Below are positions 17,619 through 25,052 of a DNA stretch of 64,000 nt, in pieces. Source of the DNA: Bacillus_BE sp042263505. Its GTDB lineage: Bacteria > Bacillota > Bacilli > Bacillales > Cytobacillaceae. Every line of letters begins with the position of its first letter. Position 1 is the stretch's first letter. Where the stretch lies: the NCBI RefSeq assembly GCF_042263505.1, contig NZ_JBHKFI010000002.1, forward strand, positions 62,001-126,000. Reading direction: 5' to 3'. A model generated the notes under the pieces. It did no database searches and was not told where the DNA came from. It saw only the letters and a program-made list of their open reading frames with translations. The position numbers were made by a program, and so were the translations under genes.

Positions 17619-17874
17619 CTAGTTCCACCATTTTAATAGTTCGGGCTCATGTTTTTCATTTGAGGCATAGATGACCGCACAACGAAAAACGTAAAGGACG
17701 CACCGATCAACAACTGTCCCTTTTTGGATACAATGCTCTTTGTACATTTCTTCTGGATTAAGGTCTTTCAGTTGATAAAGAGAGCGAATTCCTAAATCAT
17801 ATAAGTTTGAGCAATCGATTTCCCTACTCCGGGAATTTCCGAAACTCCTTTAGGATGGAATTTTCTTCTGTCAT
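17619..17874 (-). pseudogene. Helix-hairpin-helix (Cdd1-like) protein gene with two frameshifts
   Basis: Three frames together encode a helix-hairpin-helix protein. From ATG 17874 the frame reads MTEENSILKEFRK and then stops. A second frame gives EIPGVGKSIAQ, the HhH signature. A third gives DLGIRSLYQLKDLNPEEMY, VVDRCVLYVFRCAV and ends ELLKWWN-stop. Each junction is repaired by adding one A to a short A run, and the 256-base length plus two gives exactly 86 codons, the size I expect for this family. So the gene was lost by two one-base deletions in A runs, or both are sequencing errors. It would follow the VOC gene by 11 bases. Confidence 0.8.
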
Positions 17875-17885
17875 AACAGTCTACC

Positions 17886-18269
17886 TTAATCTAAAGCACT
17901 ACATATTTCTATGAAATGACCATCCGGATCTGCAACATAAGCAACGATTTGCCCCCATGGTTTGGTCACAGGCTCACTTATTATGAGGACTTCATGGCCA
18001 CGAAGTTTTTCAACGATTGTATTTACATCTTCAACAACAAAACCTAGTTCAAATGTTTGAGAATGATTAATTGATTCGGGGATATTTAATCCGGTAATTT
18101 CAGCGACATTTTCTCGGGTGTTTATTGCAAGGACAGTGCTACCAGTTTCAAATTCTACGTATGTACCATGTTCAGCTCGAACGGGTAAACCAAGTAAGTC
18201 TCGATAAAATGTGATTGAACGTTCTAAATTTTCAACGTACAAAATCATATACCTTAAAGCCAATTGCAT
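17886..18269 (-). CDS. VOC (glyoxalase/bleomycin resistance/dioxygenase) family protein
   Basis: This 127-residue single VOC-fold protein has two beta-alpha-beta-beta-beta halves: MILYVENLERSITFYRDLLGLP at the start and FVVEDVNTIVEKLRGHEV with WGQIVAYVADPDGHFIEIC at the end. The metal-ligand-like positions are Glu in YVEFE and His/Glu in PDGHFIEI. The substrate cannot be deduced. An AGGTGAT site precedes the ATG, and the broken HhH gene follows closely, suggesting a former operon. Confidence 0.88.
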   Translation of the reverse strand: MQLALRYMILYVENLERSITFYRDLLGLPVRAEHGTYVEFETGSTVLAINTRENVAEITGLNIPESINHSQTFELGFVVEDVNTIVEKLRGHEVLIISEPVTKPWGQIVAYVADPDGHFIEICSALD

Positions 18270-18418
18270 AGAATATCACCTAACTTCTCAAATATTTTAA
18301 GACAATACTTCACTAATAATAGTTCGGTAAATATCATAAATTTTCCTTCAATGAATCCTGCCTTTTTTACAACTCTTAATCCAGTCACACAATGATCTGA
18401 ATACCCTTTTTTATAAAA

Positions 18419-18748
18419 TCACTTCCCTGCTTTCTTTGCAGCAGAGGTACTATCTAATCGTACTACATTTTTAAGCTTGTAATTTTTAAGCCATGTACTT
18501 AGAGACCAAATTGCAGGATGCTTTTTCGGGCCAGCGATTTCAACCACATGTAAGTTGTCTGTAACAATAGCAGCATGTCCAGTATAAAAGCTTGTTGTTT
18601 TCTTGCTGGTGATGAGAATATCACCTGCTTTTGCATAAATTTTTTTACCGGGATATTTAGTTGATGCCGAAGTCTTAGATGAGTTAAATGCTAGAGTTCC
18701 AGAGACTAAGAGAAACACAGAAATAAATACTTCGAAAACCTTTTTCAA
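18419..18748 (-). pseudogene. Truncated secreted permuted papain-like amidase (YycO/YiiX type)
   Basis: The 109 residues comprise a signal peptide (KKVFEVFISVFLLVSGTLAF, cleavage likely near ASA-ST) and the first half of a permuted NlpC/P60-like fold: KAGDILITSKK, then the catalytic-His segment YTGHAAIV and HVVEIAGP. The frame stops at TGA after TSAAKKAGK, before the region where family members carry the catalytic cysteine; in a full-length relative this position usually reads GKW, so TGG to TGA is a plausible cause. Downstream minus-strand sequence to about 18300 does not resemble the missing half. TTG 18748 has GGAAGG seven bases upstream. Confidence 0.65.
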
Positions 18749-18859
18749 CTTTTTACCTTCCTTGGTATGTGAAGCAACGGTTTTACAGCTATATACATAT
18801 ATGTAAAAATAAGGAAAAAGAGCATTTTGATGAATAAATAATTTTGGGGTATAGGCATA

Positions 18860-19174
18860 TTGGTGGTTGTCATCTTAGTTGGAGTTTTTATTTATTACAG
18901 AACTACTCCTTTGAAGGCGGACGAAGCCTACGCACAACAGCTTAAACTCGACGTTAAGGACTATTTGGTTAATGAGAAACATTATAGTTCAGATGAAATA
19001 GGTAAATTGTCCATTGAACGAAGCACAAAGAATGTCGGTAAAAAAGCGTATGATATTGCAGTTGTTTTTAAGGATGATAAAGATAGTACCTACTACTATA
19101 ATTACGATGAAAACCATCATGTTCAGCAATCTTCAGTAACAGGTAAAAAACATGCTGAACCTCAAAATAAATAA
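18860..19174 (+). CDS. DUF3139-like small membrane-anchored protein, 5' end damaged
   Basis: The product has an N-terminal hydrophobic helix (VVVILVGVFIYY) and an extracellular hydrophilic part with repeated Tyr/Asp/Lys (VKDYLVNEKHY, DIAVVFKDDKDSTYYYNYDE), resembling DUF3139 proteins of unknown function. The natural start seems to be ATG 18830, giving Met-Asn-Lys-TAA-Phe-Trp-Gly-Ile-Gly-Ile and then the frame above, so an ochre codon interrupts codon 4. Translation could still begin at TTG 18860, nine bases after GGGGT, with a shortened membrane helix. Whether the gene is functional is open. Confidence 0.5.
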   Translation: MVVVILVGVFIYYRTTPLKADEAYAQQLKLDVKDYLVNEKHYSSDEIGKLSIERSTKNVGKKAYDIAVVFKDDKDSTYYYNYDENHHVQQSSVTGKKHAEPQNK

Positions 19175-19267
19175 CAGTTAAGGTTTGACGTTTTTACGGG
19201 TAAAGGTTTTATTAAACTTGTAATTTACCTCACAAGTTTCAAACCTTCACAACTCCCGTGAATAAAA

Positions 19268-19435
19268 ACTTGATAGAGCCTATCATAATATTTCAGTACC
19301 TATCATTATTTTCCTCTCTTACTGAGAAATGCAGTCATCCCCGGCTGACCTGGGGACTCAATGCCTCTTCTCGTTCCAGAAGTTGAGGAAATGATACCGC
19401 AATTTTTCCGTCCTTTATGTGTGATGATTTTTTTT
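19268..19435 (+). ncRNA. Possible decayed T-box leader remnant
   Basis: ATGATACCGCAA (19391-19402) followed by TTTTTCCGTCCTTTATG resembles the 3' part of T-box leaders, where the GGTGGNACCGCG antiterminator motif is followed by the 5' arm of a terminator such as CGTCCTTTATG. The terminator's 3' arm (GGACG-like) is missing, and the downstream gene, a patatin phospholipase, is not a usual T-box target. CCCC-N9-GGGG at 19337-19353 is another local hairpin. I read this as a broken relic; a chance resemblance is possible. Confidence 0.35.
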
Positions 19436-19523
19436 GTCTATAAAAATATTGGCTTGTACACTGTACTATTTTTCTATCCGAGCGCTTAAGTATGTATCAA
19501 TATCTCTTTTAAGGAGTGCTCGA

Positions 19524-20408
19524 ATGAATATAGACGGAGTTTTTTCTGGAGGTGGCATAAAGGGGTTTGCCTTAATTGGTGCATACGAAGAGATAGAAAA
19601 AAGAGGATATTGCTTTAAAAGAGTTGCAGGAACAAGTGCCGGTGCCATTATTGCAGCGCTTATCGCAGCTAAATATACCAGTAGGGAAATATTTCAATTG
19701 TTGAATGAGATTGACTTAAGACGATTTCTAGATAAAAGATATCCATTTCTTCATTTTCCAGTATTAAAATGGGTTCATCTTTATTGGAGATTAGGGTTAT
19801 ACAAGGGGAATGAATTGGAAAAATGGATTCAAGACAAACTTGCTGCAAGAGGTTTATACACCTTTTCAGATCTTGAGAAAGATACATTGAGAGTTATTGC
19901 CTCTGATTTGACAAATAATCGTTTAGTGGTTCTACCTGATGATTTAATACAGTTCGGTATGGATCCAGGAACCTTTCCTATTGCTAAAGCTATCCGGATG
20001 AGCTGCAGTCTTCCATATTTTTTTGAACCGGTAAAGCTGCATTCTGCAACTGGAACCAGTCTGATTGTTGATGGTGGAGTTTTGAGTAATTTTCCCATGT
20101 GGTTATTTGATCAAGAAAATGTAAAAAAGGAAAGACCTGTCCTTGGTATTAAGCTAAGCCCGCTTATTGGAGGTGAAAATAATCATAAAATCACGAATGC
20201 AATTCAGTTATTTGAAGCTTTGTTTATTACGATGAAGGATGCACATGATGCTCGTTACATCTCAAGGAAGCTAGAAAAAAATATTATCTTTATTCCAACA
20301 AAAGGGGTTATGGCCACAGAATTTAGCCTAACGGATGAAATGAAAAAAGACCTAATGGAATTGGGAAAGGTAAGTGCAGAGAAGTTTTTTCACCATTGGA
20401 GTTTTTAA
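19524..20408 (+). CDS. yqhO: Patatin-like phospholipase YqhO
   Basis: This 294-residue patatin-fold acyl hydrolase has the oxyanion loop SGGGIKGFALIGA at residues 8-20, the nucleophile elbow GTSAG near 38 and the dyad aspartate in VDGGVLSN. These are all of the catalytic parts needed for a Ser-Asp lipid hydrolase. The ATG at 19524 follows AAGGAG by seven bases; the in-frame upstream extension to 19434 lacks a site. In B. subtilis it stands in the same order before yqhP-yqhQ. The physiological lipid substrate is unknown. Confidence 0.93.
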   Translation: MNIDGVFSGGGIKGFALIGAYEEIEKRGYCFKRVAGTSAGAIIAALIAAKYTSREIFQLLNEIDLRRFLDKRYPFLHFPVLKWVHLYWRLGLYKGNELEKWIQDKLAARGLYTFSDLEKDTLRVIASDLTNNRLVVLPDDLIQFGMDPGTFPIAKAIRMSCSLPYFFEPVKLHSATGTSLIVDGGVLSNFPMWLFDQENVKKERPVLGIKLSPLIGGENNHKITNAIQLFEALFITMKDAHDARYISRKLEKNIIFIPTKGVMATEFSLTDEMKKDLMELGKVSAEKFFHHWSF

Positions 20409-20450
20409 AAAAATGGAAACGTTATTTGATGGAATATTCAATAAAATAGG

Positions 20451-20488
20451 AAGAACCGGACTAAAAGGATGCCCGGTTCTTTTTTTTG
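20451..20488 (+). terminator. Terminator after yqhO, overlapping the yqhP 3' end
   Basis: AAGAACCGG (20451-20459) pairs with CCGGTTCTT (20473-20481), followed by eight T. The right arm and T run code for the last residues and stop of yqhP on the other strand, so the two convergent genes share the element. Confidence 0.9.
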
Positions 20489-20844
20489 CCTTTTTTTCCC
20501 TCAATGACTGTTAAGTGTGAAGAGGATTTCTTTAAATTATTTTTATGTTTTTTTATTGTTGTTAAAGAGCTGCTGGATGTACTTTTTCTGTTAGGTTGTT
20601 TTTGAGTGTATCTTTTTTGTGATTTTTTTGCTGCTTTACGAAATGCTTGTTGCTCTCGATTTTTAGGGCCAGCTTTAGCAATATACAGTCGTCGAACAAT
20701 GATAAAAACAACGAAGCCAAGGATTAAAAAAGCTGCAATACTTTTTAGGACATGAATGGGATCTTCAATGAGGTTACCGATAATTCCAATTACTGCAAGA
20801 GTAAAAAGAGTAATGACAATTATGTTTGAAGCTCGATATTTCAA
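20461..20844 (-). CDS. yqhP: YqhP, SA1362-family membrane protein
   Basis: This 127-residue protein has two transmembrane helices (IIVITLFTLAVIGIIGNLI and SIAAFLILGFVVFIIV) and then a strongly basic, serine-rich cytoplasmic tail (KAAKKSQKRYTQKQPNRK and on to KKGKKKNRASF). I place the start at TTG 20844 because GGGAGGTG lies six bases upstream; a GTG at 20853 overlaps that site. Function is unknown. It is followed on the same strand, upstream, by yqhQ, as in B. subtilis. Confidence 0.82.
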   Translation of the reverse strand: MKYRASNIIVITLFTLAVIGIIGNLIEDPIHVLKSIAAFLILGFVVFIIVRRLYIAKAGPKNREQQAFRKAAKKSQKRYTQKQPNRKSTSSSSLTTIKKHKNNLKKSSSHLTVIEGKKGKKKNRASF

Positions 20845-20909
20845 GAAAGCCACCTCCCTAAGAGCATAATAAGCATAAAACTAGTTTTTTAAACTTCCAA
20901 ACTTCTTCT

Positions 20910-21857
20910 TTATAATATTTCCTTGATTATTTCCCTTTGATTTGTTTCATTTTCCATTCTCATTAATTCCTTGAAGGATAGAATCGCCACTTCGACTTGG
21001 TCATCAGCTGGTTCTTTTGTGGTAAGAAGTTGTAACCATAAACCAGGATATCCTAGGTATTTTAATACAGGTATGTTTCGTAATTTATTTGTAAGCTGCA
21101 GGACTTCAAAGGAAACCCCTAAAACGACGGGAATTAAGGCAAGGCGATTGAGAATACGCACCCAAAGTGGATCAGCTGGAACAAACATGTAAATAAAGAT
21201 TCCCACAATGACTGTAAAAAGAATAAAGCTGCTACCGCAACGATAATGTAAACGGGAGTGTGCCTGGACATTTTCGACGGTCAATTCTTTTCCGGCTTCA
21301 AAAGTATTAATGACTTTATGTTCTGCACCATGATATTGAAAAACCCTTTTAATGATTGGAGTCATCGATACAAAATAGATATAGCAAAATAATAATACAA
21401 GCTTAAAAAAGCTTTCTACTAATACTTGACTTAAATGACTTGAAAAGATAGGTTTTGTCAATACTGCAAGAAAAACGGGAACTAAGGTGAAAATAAACTT
21501 ACCAAAGAGAAAGGAAAGTACTCCGATTGTTGCTACTCCAAGAATCATCGATAATTTAGATGTTTCCTGTTCCTTGATTTTTTCGTCATCTTCAGGGTTT
21601 AATTCGTAGCGTTCTGTTGAAAAATTTAGATGCTTTGCACCATTAGCGCTGGACTGGATAATGGCGACAATTCCTCTGATAAAAGGAATTTTTTTTAATG
21701 TTGCTGCAAGGCCATTTTTCACTTCTCTAGGAAGACGATAATAATTAATAGTCGAATCCTTTCTACGAATCGCTGTAACCGTGTGGTGTTTTCCACCAAA
21801 CATTACCCCTTCAACAACAGCTTGACCTCCATAAACGGGTTTTGAATTTTTTTCCAT
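20910..21857 (-). CDS. yqhQ: YqhQ, DUF1385 family membrane protein
   Basis: This protein of 315 residues matches the DUF1385 family: KPVYGGQAVVEGVMFGGKHH at the start, IPFIRGIVAI, the central FQYHGAEHKVINTFEAGKEL, RLHYRCGSSFILF and a C-terminal PVLKYLGYPGLWLQLLTTKEP. Four or so hydrophobic segments are visible. Residues HGAEHK and RCG are invariant-looking and could bind metal, but no function is assigned. ATG 21857 is preferred; a longer TTG/GTG start at 21872 or 21869 is possible. Confidence 0.9.
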   Translation of the reverse strand: MEKNSKPVYGGQAVVEGVMFGGKHHTVTAIRRKDSTINYYRLPREVKNGLAATLKKIPFIRGIVAIIQSSANGAKHLNFSTERYELNPEDDEKIKEQETSKLSMILGVATIGVLSFLFGKFIFTLVPVFLAVLTKPIFSSHLSQVLVESFFKLVLLFCYIYFVSMTPIIKRVFQYHGAEHKVINTFEAGKELTVENVQAHSRLHYRCGSSFILFTVIVGIFIYMFVPADPLWVRILNRLALIPVVLGVSFEVLQLTNKLRNIPVLKYLGYPGLWLQLLTTKEPADDQVEVAILSFKELMRMENETNQREIIKEIL

Positions 21858-22148
21858 GTATGAAAACACCAACCTATATTCATTTATTCTCGATGTAACT
21901 GCAAATGCGTTTTTTCAAAGCTCAAAATTTGAATTTACTCTAAGCTCGGCAACTCCGAAGGGAAATAGATGAGACTTGTTTTCTCGGATTGTATACAATT
22001 GAATTCTACATCTAATTATATTTTACTAAATATTCTTAAAAACCTCTAGAGGAGAGTATCATGAATCATTAAATTCTGTAAAAAAGATATTGATTTTCCG
22101 ATGGTAATCTTTTTTGACGCTGGACATACTAATATTGGAGGTGCATGA

Positions 22149-22658
22149 ATGATGAGTAAAGATGAAACATTAGAACAAAACCAACGTGAAGAACCAATGT
22201 CATTTATCATGATGGTGATTGTAACAGGACTTTTTGGGGGGATCTTCTGGAGTGGCTTAGCTTATTTTGCATATTTATTTCATTTTACTGAAATTCGCCC
22301 AAATATTGTCCTCGAGCCATGGACAGTGGGAAATTGGAAATATGGTTGGTTAGGAACTGTGATTTCCATTATTTTTATAGGGGTATTTTCTATTGTTGCT
22401 GCTTTAATCTATTACGTTGCATTAAGGCGATTTAAAAGCATGTGGGTAGGGGCTTTATATGGAATTATCCTATTCTTGCTTGTTTTTTTCGTGCTCAATC
22501 CTCTGTTTCCAGGTATGGACCCCTTTTCGAAGCTTGGAAAAACAACGATTATCACTTCACTCTGTTTTTATATTTTATATGGCACATTTATTGGGTATTC
22601 GATTTCCTTTGAAGAAAATGAAATTCGTAATCGAAAAAAACAACCTTCGTCTACTTAG
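22149..22658 (+). CDS. yqhR: YqhR family membrane protein
   Basis: This 169-residue integral membrane protein has four predicted helices: SFIMMVIVTGLFGGIFWSGL, LGTVISIIFIGVFSIVAALI, VGALYGIILFLLVFFVLNPL and TTIITSLCFYILYGTFIGYS. It has short charged ends. GGAGGTG precedes the ATG by five bases. Function is unknown. In B. subtilis the next gene is yqhS (3-dehydroquinate dehydratase); here papA follows directly, so yqhS/aroQ is absent from its usual position. Confidence 0.88.
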   Translation: MMSKDETLEQNQREEPMSFIMMVIVTGLFGGIFWSGLAYFAYLFHFTEIRPNIVLEPWTVGNWKYGWLGTVISIIFIGVFSIVAALIYYVALRRFKSMWVGALYGIILFLLVFFVLNPLFPGMDPFSKLGKTTIITSLCFYILYGTFIGYSISFEENEIRNRKKQPSST

Positions 22659-22774
22659 CAAAAAGTGGTCGACTTAAAAAATAATATGATAGAATATTCA
22701 TATTGATAATGAAATAATGCGAATTCTGTTTTTTCATTATTTTTATCAGCATGGATAAAAAAGGAGAGAGGACA

Positions 22775-23836
22775 TTGGATAAATTACAGAGATTACGTGA
22801 GGGTTTTACCAGTTTCGGGATTGATGGGCTTCTTATTTCAAGTGCATATAACCGCAGATACATATCAAACTTCACAGGTACATCAGGAGTTGTTCTAATT
22901 AGTTCCGAAAAAGCTCTTTTTATCACAGATTTCCGTTATGTTGAGCAGGCCTCTAAACAATGCGAAGGCTTTGAAATTGTGAAACAAAGAGGCACGATTC
23001 TTGATGAAGTTGCCACTCAGGTGAAAAATCTCGGAATAAAAAGACTCGGCTTTGAACAAGATCATGTTACTTTTTCAGAATATAAAACCTATGAAGAGGA
23101 AGTAAAAGCCGAATTAGTGCCAGTTTCAGATTTGGTAGAAAAGTTACGCTTGATTAAGACAGACGCAGAGATTAAGATATTAAAGGAAGCAGCGAACATA
23201 GCTGATGCTGCATTTACACATATTTTAGATTTCATTCGTCCAGGAGTGACAGAACTTGAGGTATCGAATGAATTAGAGTTCTTTATGAGAAAAGCTGGAG
23301 CAACGTCATCTTCCTTTGATACAATCGTTGCATCAGGATATCGCTCTGCATTACCTCATGGTGTCGCAAGTGAAAAAGTAATTGAAAAAGGTGATTTTGT
23401 CACTCTAGATTATGGAGCTTATTATAAAGGATATGCTTCAGATATTACAAGAACCATTGCGGTTTCTGAACCTGATGAAAAATTAAAGGAAATTTATCAA
23501 ATTGTATTCGACGCTCAAGCTAAGGGGATCGAAGGAATTAAACCAGGAATTAGTGGTAAAGCTGCTGATGCACTGACAAGGGATTATATTTCTGCAAAAG
23601 GATATGGGGAGTATTTTGGCCATTCAACCGGCCATGGAATCGGTCTTGAAATCCATGAAGGCCCAGCTCTTTCTATGAAATCAGATATCATCCTCGAGCC
23701 TGGAATGATTGTAACGATTGAACCTGGTATTTATATTCCAGGATTAGGTGGAGTTCGTATTGAAGATGATACGATAATTACAAATGATCACAATGAATTG
23801 CTAACGCACTCAGCAAAAGAACTTATTATTCTTTAA
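22775..23836 (+). CDS. papA: Xaa-Pro dipeptidase/aminopeptidase PapA (YqhT)
   Basis: This M24 metallopeptidase cleaves the bond before proline. The 353-residue protein has an N-terminal creatinase-like domain (LLISSAYNRRYISNFTG, ALFITDFRYVEQA) and the pita-bread catalytic domain. Dinuclear metal ligands are visible as Asp in TLDYGAYYKGYASDITRT, His in GHSTGHGIGLEIHE, Glu in VTIEPGIYIPG and Glu in GGVRIEDDT. TTG 22775 is preferred because GGAGAGAGG lies just upstream and gives the same length as the B. subtilis protein. It is followed by efp 21 bases on, a pairing conserved in Bacillota. Confidence 0.95.
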   Translation: MDKLQRLREGFTSFGIDGLLISSAYNRRYISNFTGTSGVVLISSEKALFITDFRYVEQASKQCEGFEIVKQRGTILDEVATQVKNLGIKRLGFEQDHVTFSEYKTYEEEVKAELVPVSDLVEKLRLIKTDAEIKILKEAANIADAAFTHILDFIRPGVTELEVSNELEFFMRKAGATSSSFDTIVASGYRSALPHGVASEKVIEKGDFVTLDYGAYYKGYASDITRTIAVSEPDEKLKEIYQIVFDAQAKGIEGIKPGISGKAADALTRDYISAKGYGEYFGHSTGHGIGLEIHEGPALSMKSDIILEPGMIVTIEPGIYIPGLGGVRIEDDTIITNDHNELLTHSAKELIIL

Positions 23837-23857
23837 AATATTAGGAGGATTTATTGA

Positions 23858-24415
23858 ATGATTTCTGTTAACGATTTTCGTACTGGTTTGACAATTGAAG
23901 TGGACGGTGGTTTGTGGCGTGTAATGGATTTCCAACATGTTAAACCAGGGAAAGGTGCAGCGTTTGTACGCTCAAAACTTCGTAATCTTCGAACAGGGGC
24001 AGTTCAAGAAAAAACTTTCCGTGCAGGTGAAAAAGTGGCGAAAGCACAAATCGATAACCGTAGAATGCAATATCTATATGCTAACGGGGATCAACATGTA
24101 TTCATGGACAATGAATCTTATGAACAAATTGAGTTACCTGCATCTTCCATTGAATATGAATTGAAATTCTTGAAAGAAAACATGGAAGTCTCAATTATGA
24201 TGTTCCAAGGGGAAACGCTTGGTGTTGAACTTCCAAATACGGTTGAATTAGAAGTTACGGAAACAGAACCAGGTATTAAAGGTGATACTGCTTCTGGTGG
24301 AACGAAGCCTGCAACATTAGAAACTGGACTTGTTGTTCAAGTACCATTCTTTGTGAATCAAGGCGATAAATTAATCATTAATACTGCTGAGGGCAGTTAT
24401 GTTTCTCGTGCCTAA
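23858..24415 (+). CDS. efp: Elongation factor P
   Basis: EF-P relieves ribosome stalling at polyproline stretches. The 185-residue protein has the KOW-like N-terminal domain and two OB domains. The tip of the first domain carries HVKPGKGAAF, with Lys32 as the residue modified in bacilli. The C-terminus (VQVPFFVNQGDKLIINT and GSYVSRA) is standard. AGGAGG precedes the ATG by about ten bases. It shares a transcript with papA and ends at a very strong terminator. Confidence 0.97.
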   Translation: MISVNDFRTGLTIEVDGGLWRVMDFQHVKPGKGAAFVRSKLRNLRTGAVQEKTFRAGEKVAKAQIDNRRMQYLYANGDQHVFMDNESYEQIELPASSIEYELKFLKENMEVSIMMFQGETLGVELPNTVELEVTETEPGIKGDTASGGTKPATLETGLVVQVPFFVNQGDKLIINTAEGSYVSRA

Positions 24416-24447
24416 TCTTTTATCAGAGGAGAGACTTTAAAATCTCC

Positions 24448-24495
24448 CCCAAAAAATCCCGATTAGTCAAGATGACTACATCGGGATTTTTTGGG
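24448..24495 (+). terminator. Long-stem terminator after efp
   Basis: CCCAAAAAATCCCGAT (24448-24463) pairs with ATCGGGATTTTTTGGG (24480-24495), and TAGTCA/TGACTA extends the stem to a three-base loop. This is one of the longest near-perfect hairpins in the window and may also end the minus-strand small gene at 24510. Confidence 0.9.
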
Positions 24496-24509
24496 ATTGT
24501 AAACCTGTT

Positions 24510-24659
24510 TTACTCTCGTCCGGTAGCTCCTACAGACATATCAGTATTATTTTTATTATTATATTCTGGATCAGATGTTTGATTTTTATTTTTCGTGTTA
24601 TCTAAATAGGTGGACTTGTGCTGATGTTTCAAGAAGTCTTTTGTGTTTACATTCACCAT
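24510..24659 (-). CDS. Small hydrophilic hypothetical protein (49 residues)
   Basis: The frame begins MVNVNTKDFLKHQHKSTYLD and continues asparagine-rich (NNKNNTDMSVGATGRE). AAGGAG lies seven bases before ATG 24659, a good site; an ATG six bases upstream overlaps it. No domain, signal peptide or membrane segment is visible. It resembles small hydrophilic sporulation-type peptides in composition, but that is only an impression. It sits between the efp terminator and the 6S RNA promoter and could be read on its own transcript. Confidence 0.45.
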   Translation of the reverse strand: MVNVNTKDFLKHQHKSTYLDNTKNKNQTSDPEYNNKNNTDMSVGATGRE

Positions 24660-24785
24660 ATCCATGCTCCTTTCCCTTGTTATTATGAACAGAATAAGGG
24701 AAATTATGATTTGATTTGGGGAGTGAGTTAACAAAAGCCCGGTACCTTTTGATAATGGAGTTTAATTGGTTGTGAATTCCTGTTG

Positions 24786-24814
24786 TTGTTTTAAAAAAAA
24801 TATAGTATTATAAT
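24786..24814 (+). promoter_or_regulatory. Sigma-A-type promoter for the 6S-like RNA
   Basis: -35 TTGTTT (24786-24791), 17-base spacer and perfect -10 TATAAT (24809-24814). The predicted start near 24821 is exactly where the structured RNA begins. Confidence 0.7.
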
Positions 24815-24820
24815 GAGTAC

Positions 24821-25010
24821 ATTGAAGCTGCGTTGTTCGTTTGTATATGAAATTTCAACCTTTACTTAAGTTTAGGGAATTCAATATTTAACCTTTGACA
24901 GCATGCCTTGCACACCTAGAGGACGTCTGAAGGAGATTGTGCGAATACCCACCTGTTGGAGCAGGTATGAAACTCCATATGAATCGGCGGCAATCGCGGC
25001 TACTCTCGTT
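24821..25010 (+). ncRNA. ssrS: Probable 6S RNA (SsrS/BsrB-like)
   Basis: About 190 bases without a reading frame fold as one long imperfect rod. GCTGCG near the 5' end pairs with CGCGGC near the 3' end, then TTG with CAA, TATATG with CATATG, and TTCA-ACC with GGT-A-TGAA, leaving a large central unpaired region. That region includes TTTAACCTTTGAC; copying it would give a product RNA beginning AAAGGTTAAA, like the pRNA I recall for B. subtilis 6S-2. A distal hairpin GCACA/TGTGC lies in the middle. The length, rod shape, own promoter and own terminator fit 6S RNA, which binds RNA polymerase. The identification needs a covariance search. Confidence 0.7.
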
Positions 25011-25015
25011 TAATG

Positions 25016-25047
25016 AAAAAGCGATAACCATTTGGTTATCGCTTTTT
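25016..25047 (+). terminator. Terminator of the 6S-like RNA
   Basis: AAAAAGCGATAACC (25016-25029) pairs perfectly with GGTTATCGCTTTTT (25034-25047) across a four-base loop. It is also suitably placed to end the minus-strand SIMPL gene if read on that side. Confidence 0.92.
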
Positions 25048-25052
25048 GATGC

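Noticed and set aside
20971..21192. 73-residue plus-strand frame antisense to yqhQ
   Set aside because: Shadow of the DUF1385 gene; no start site or domain.
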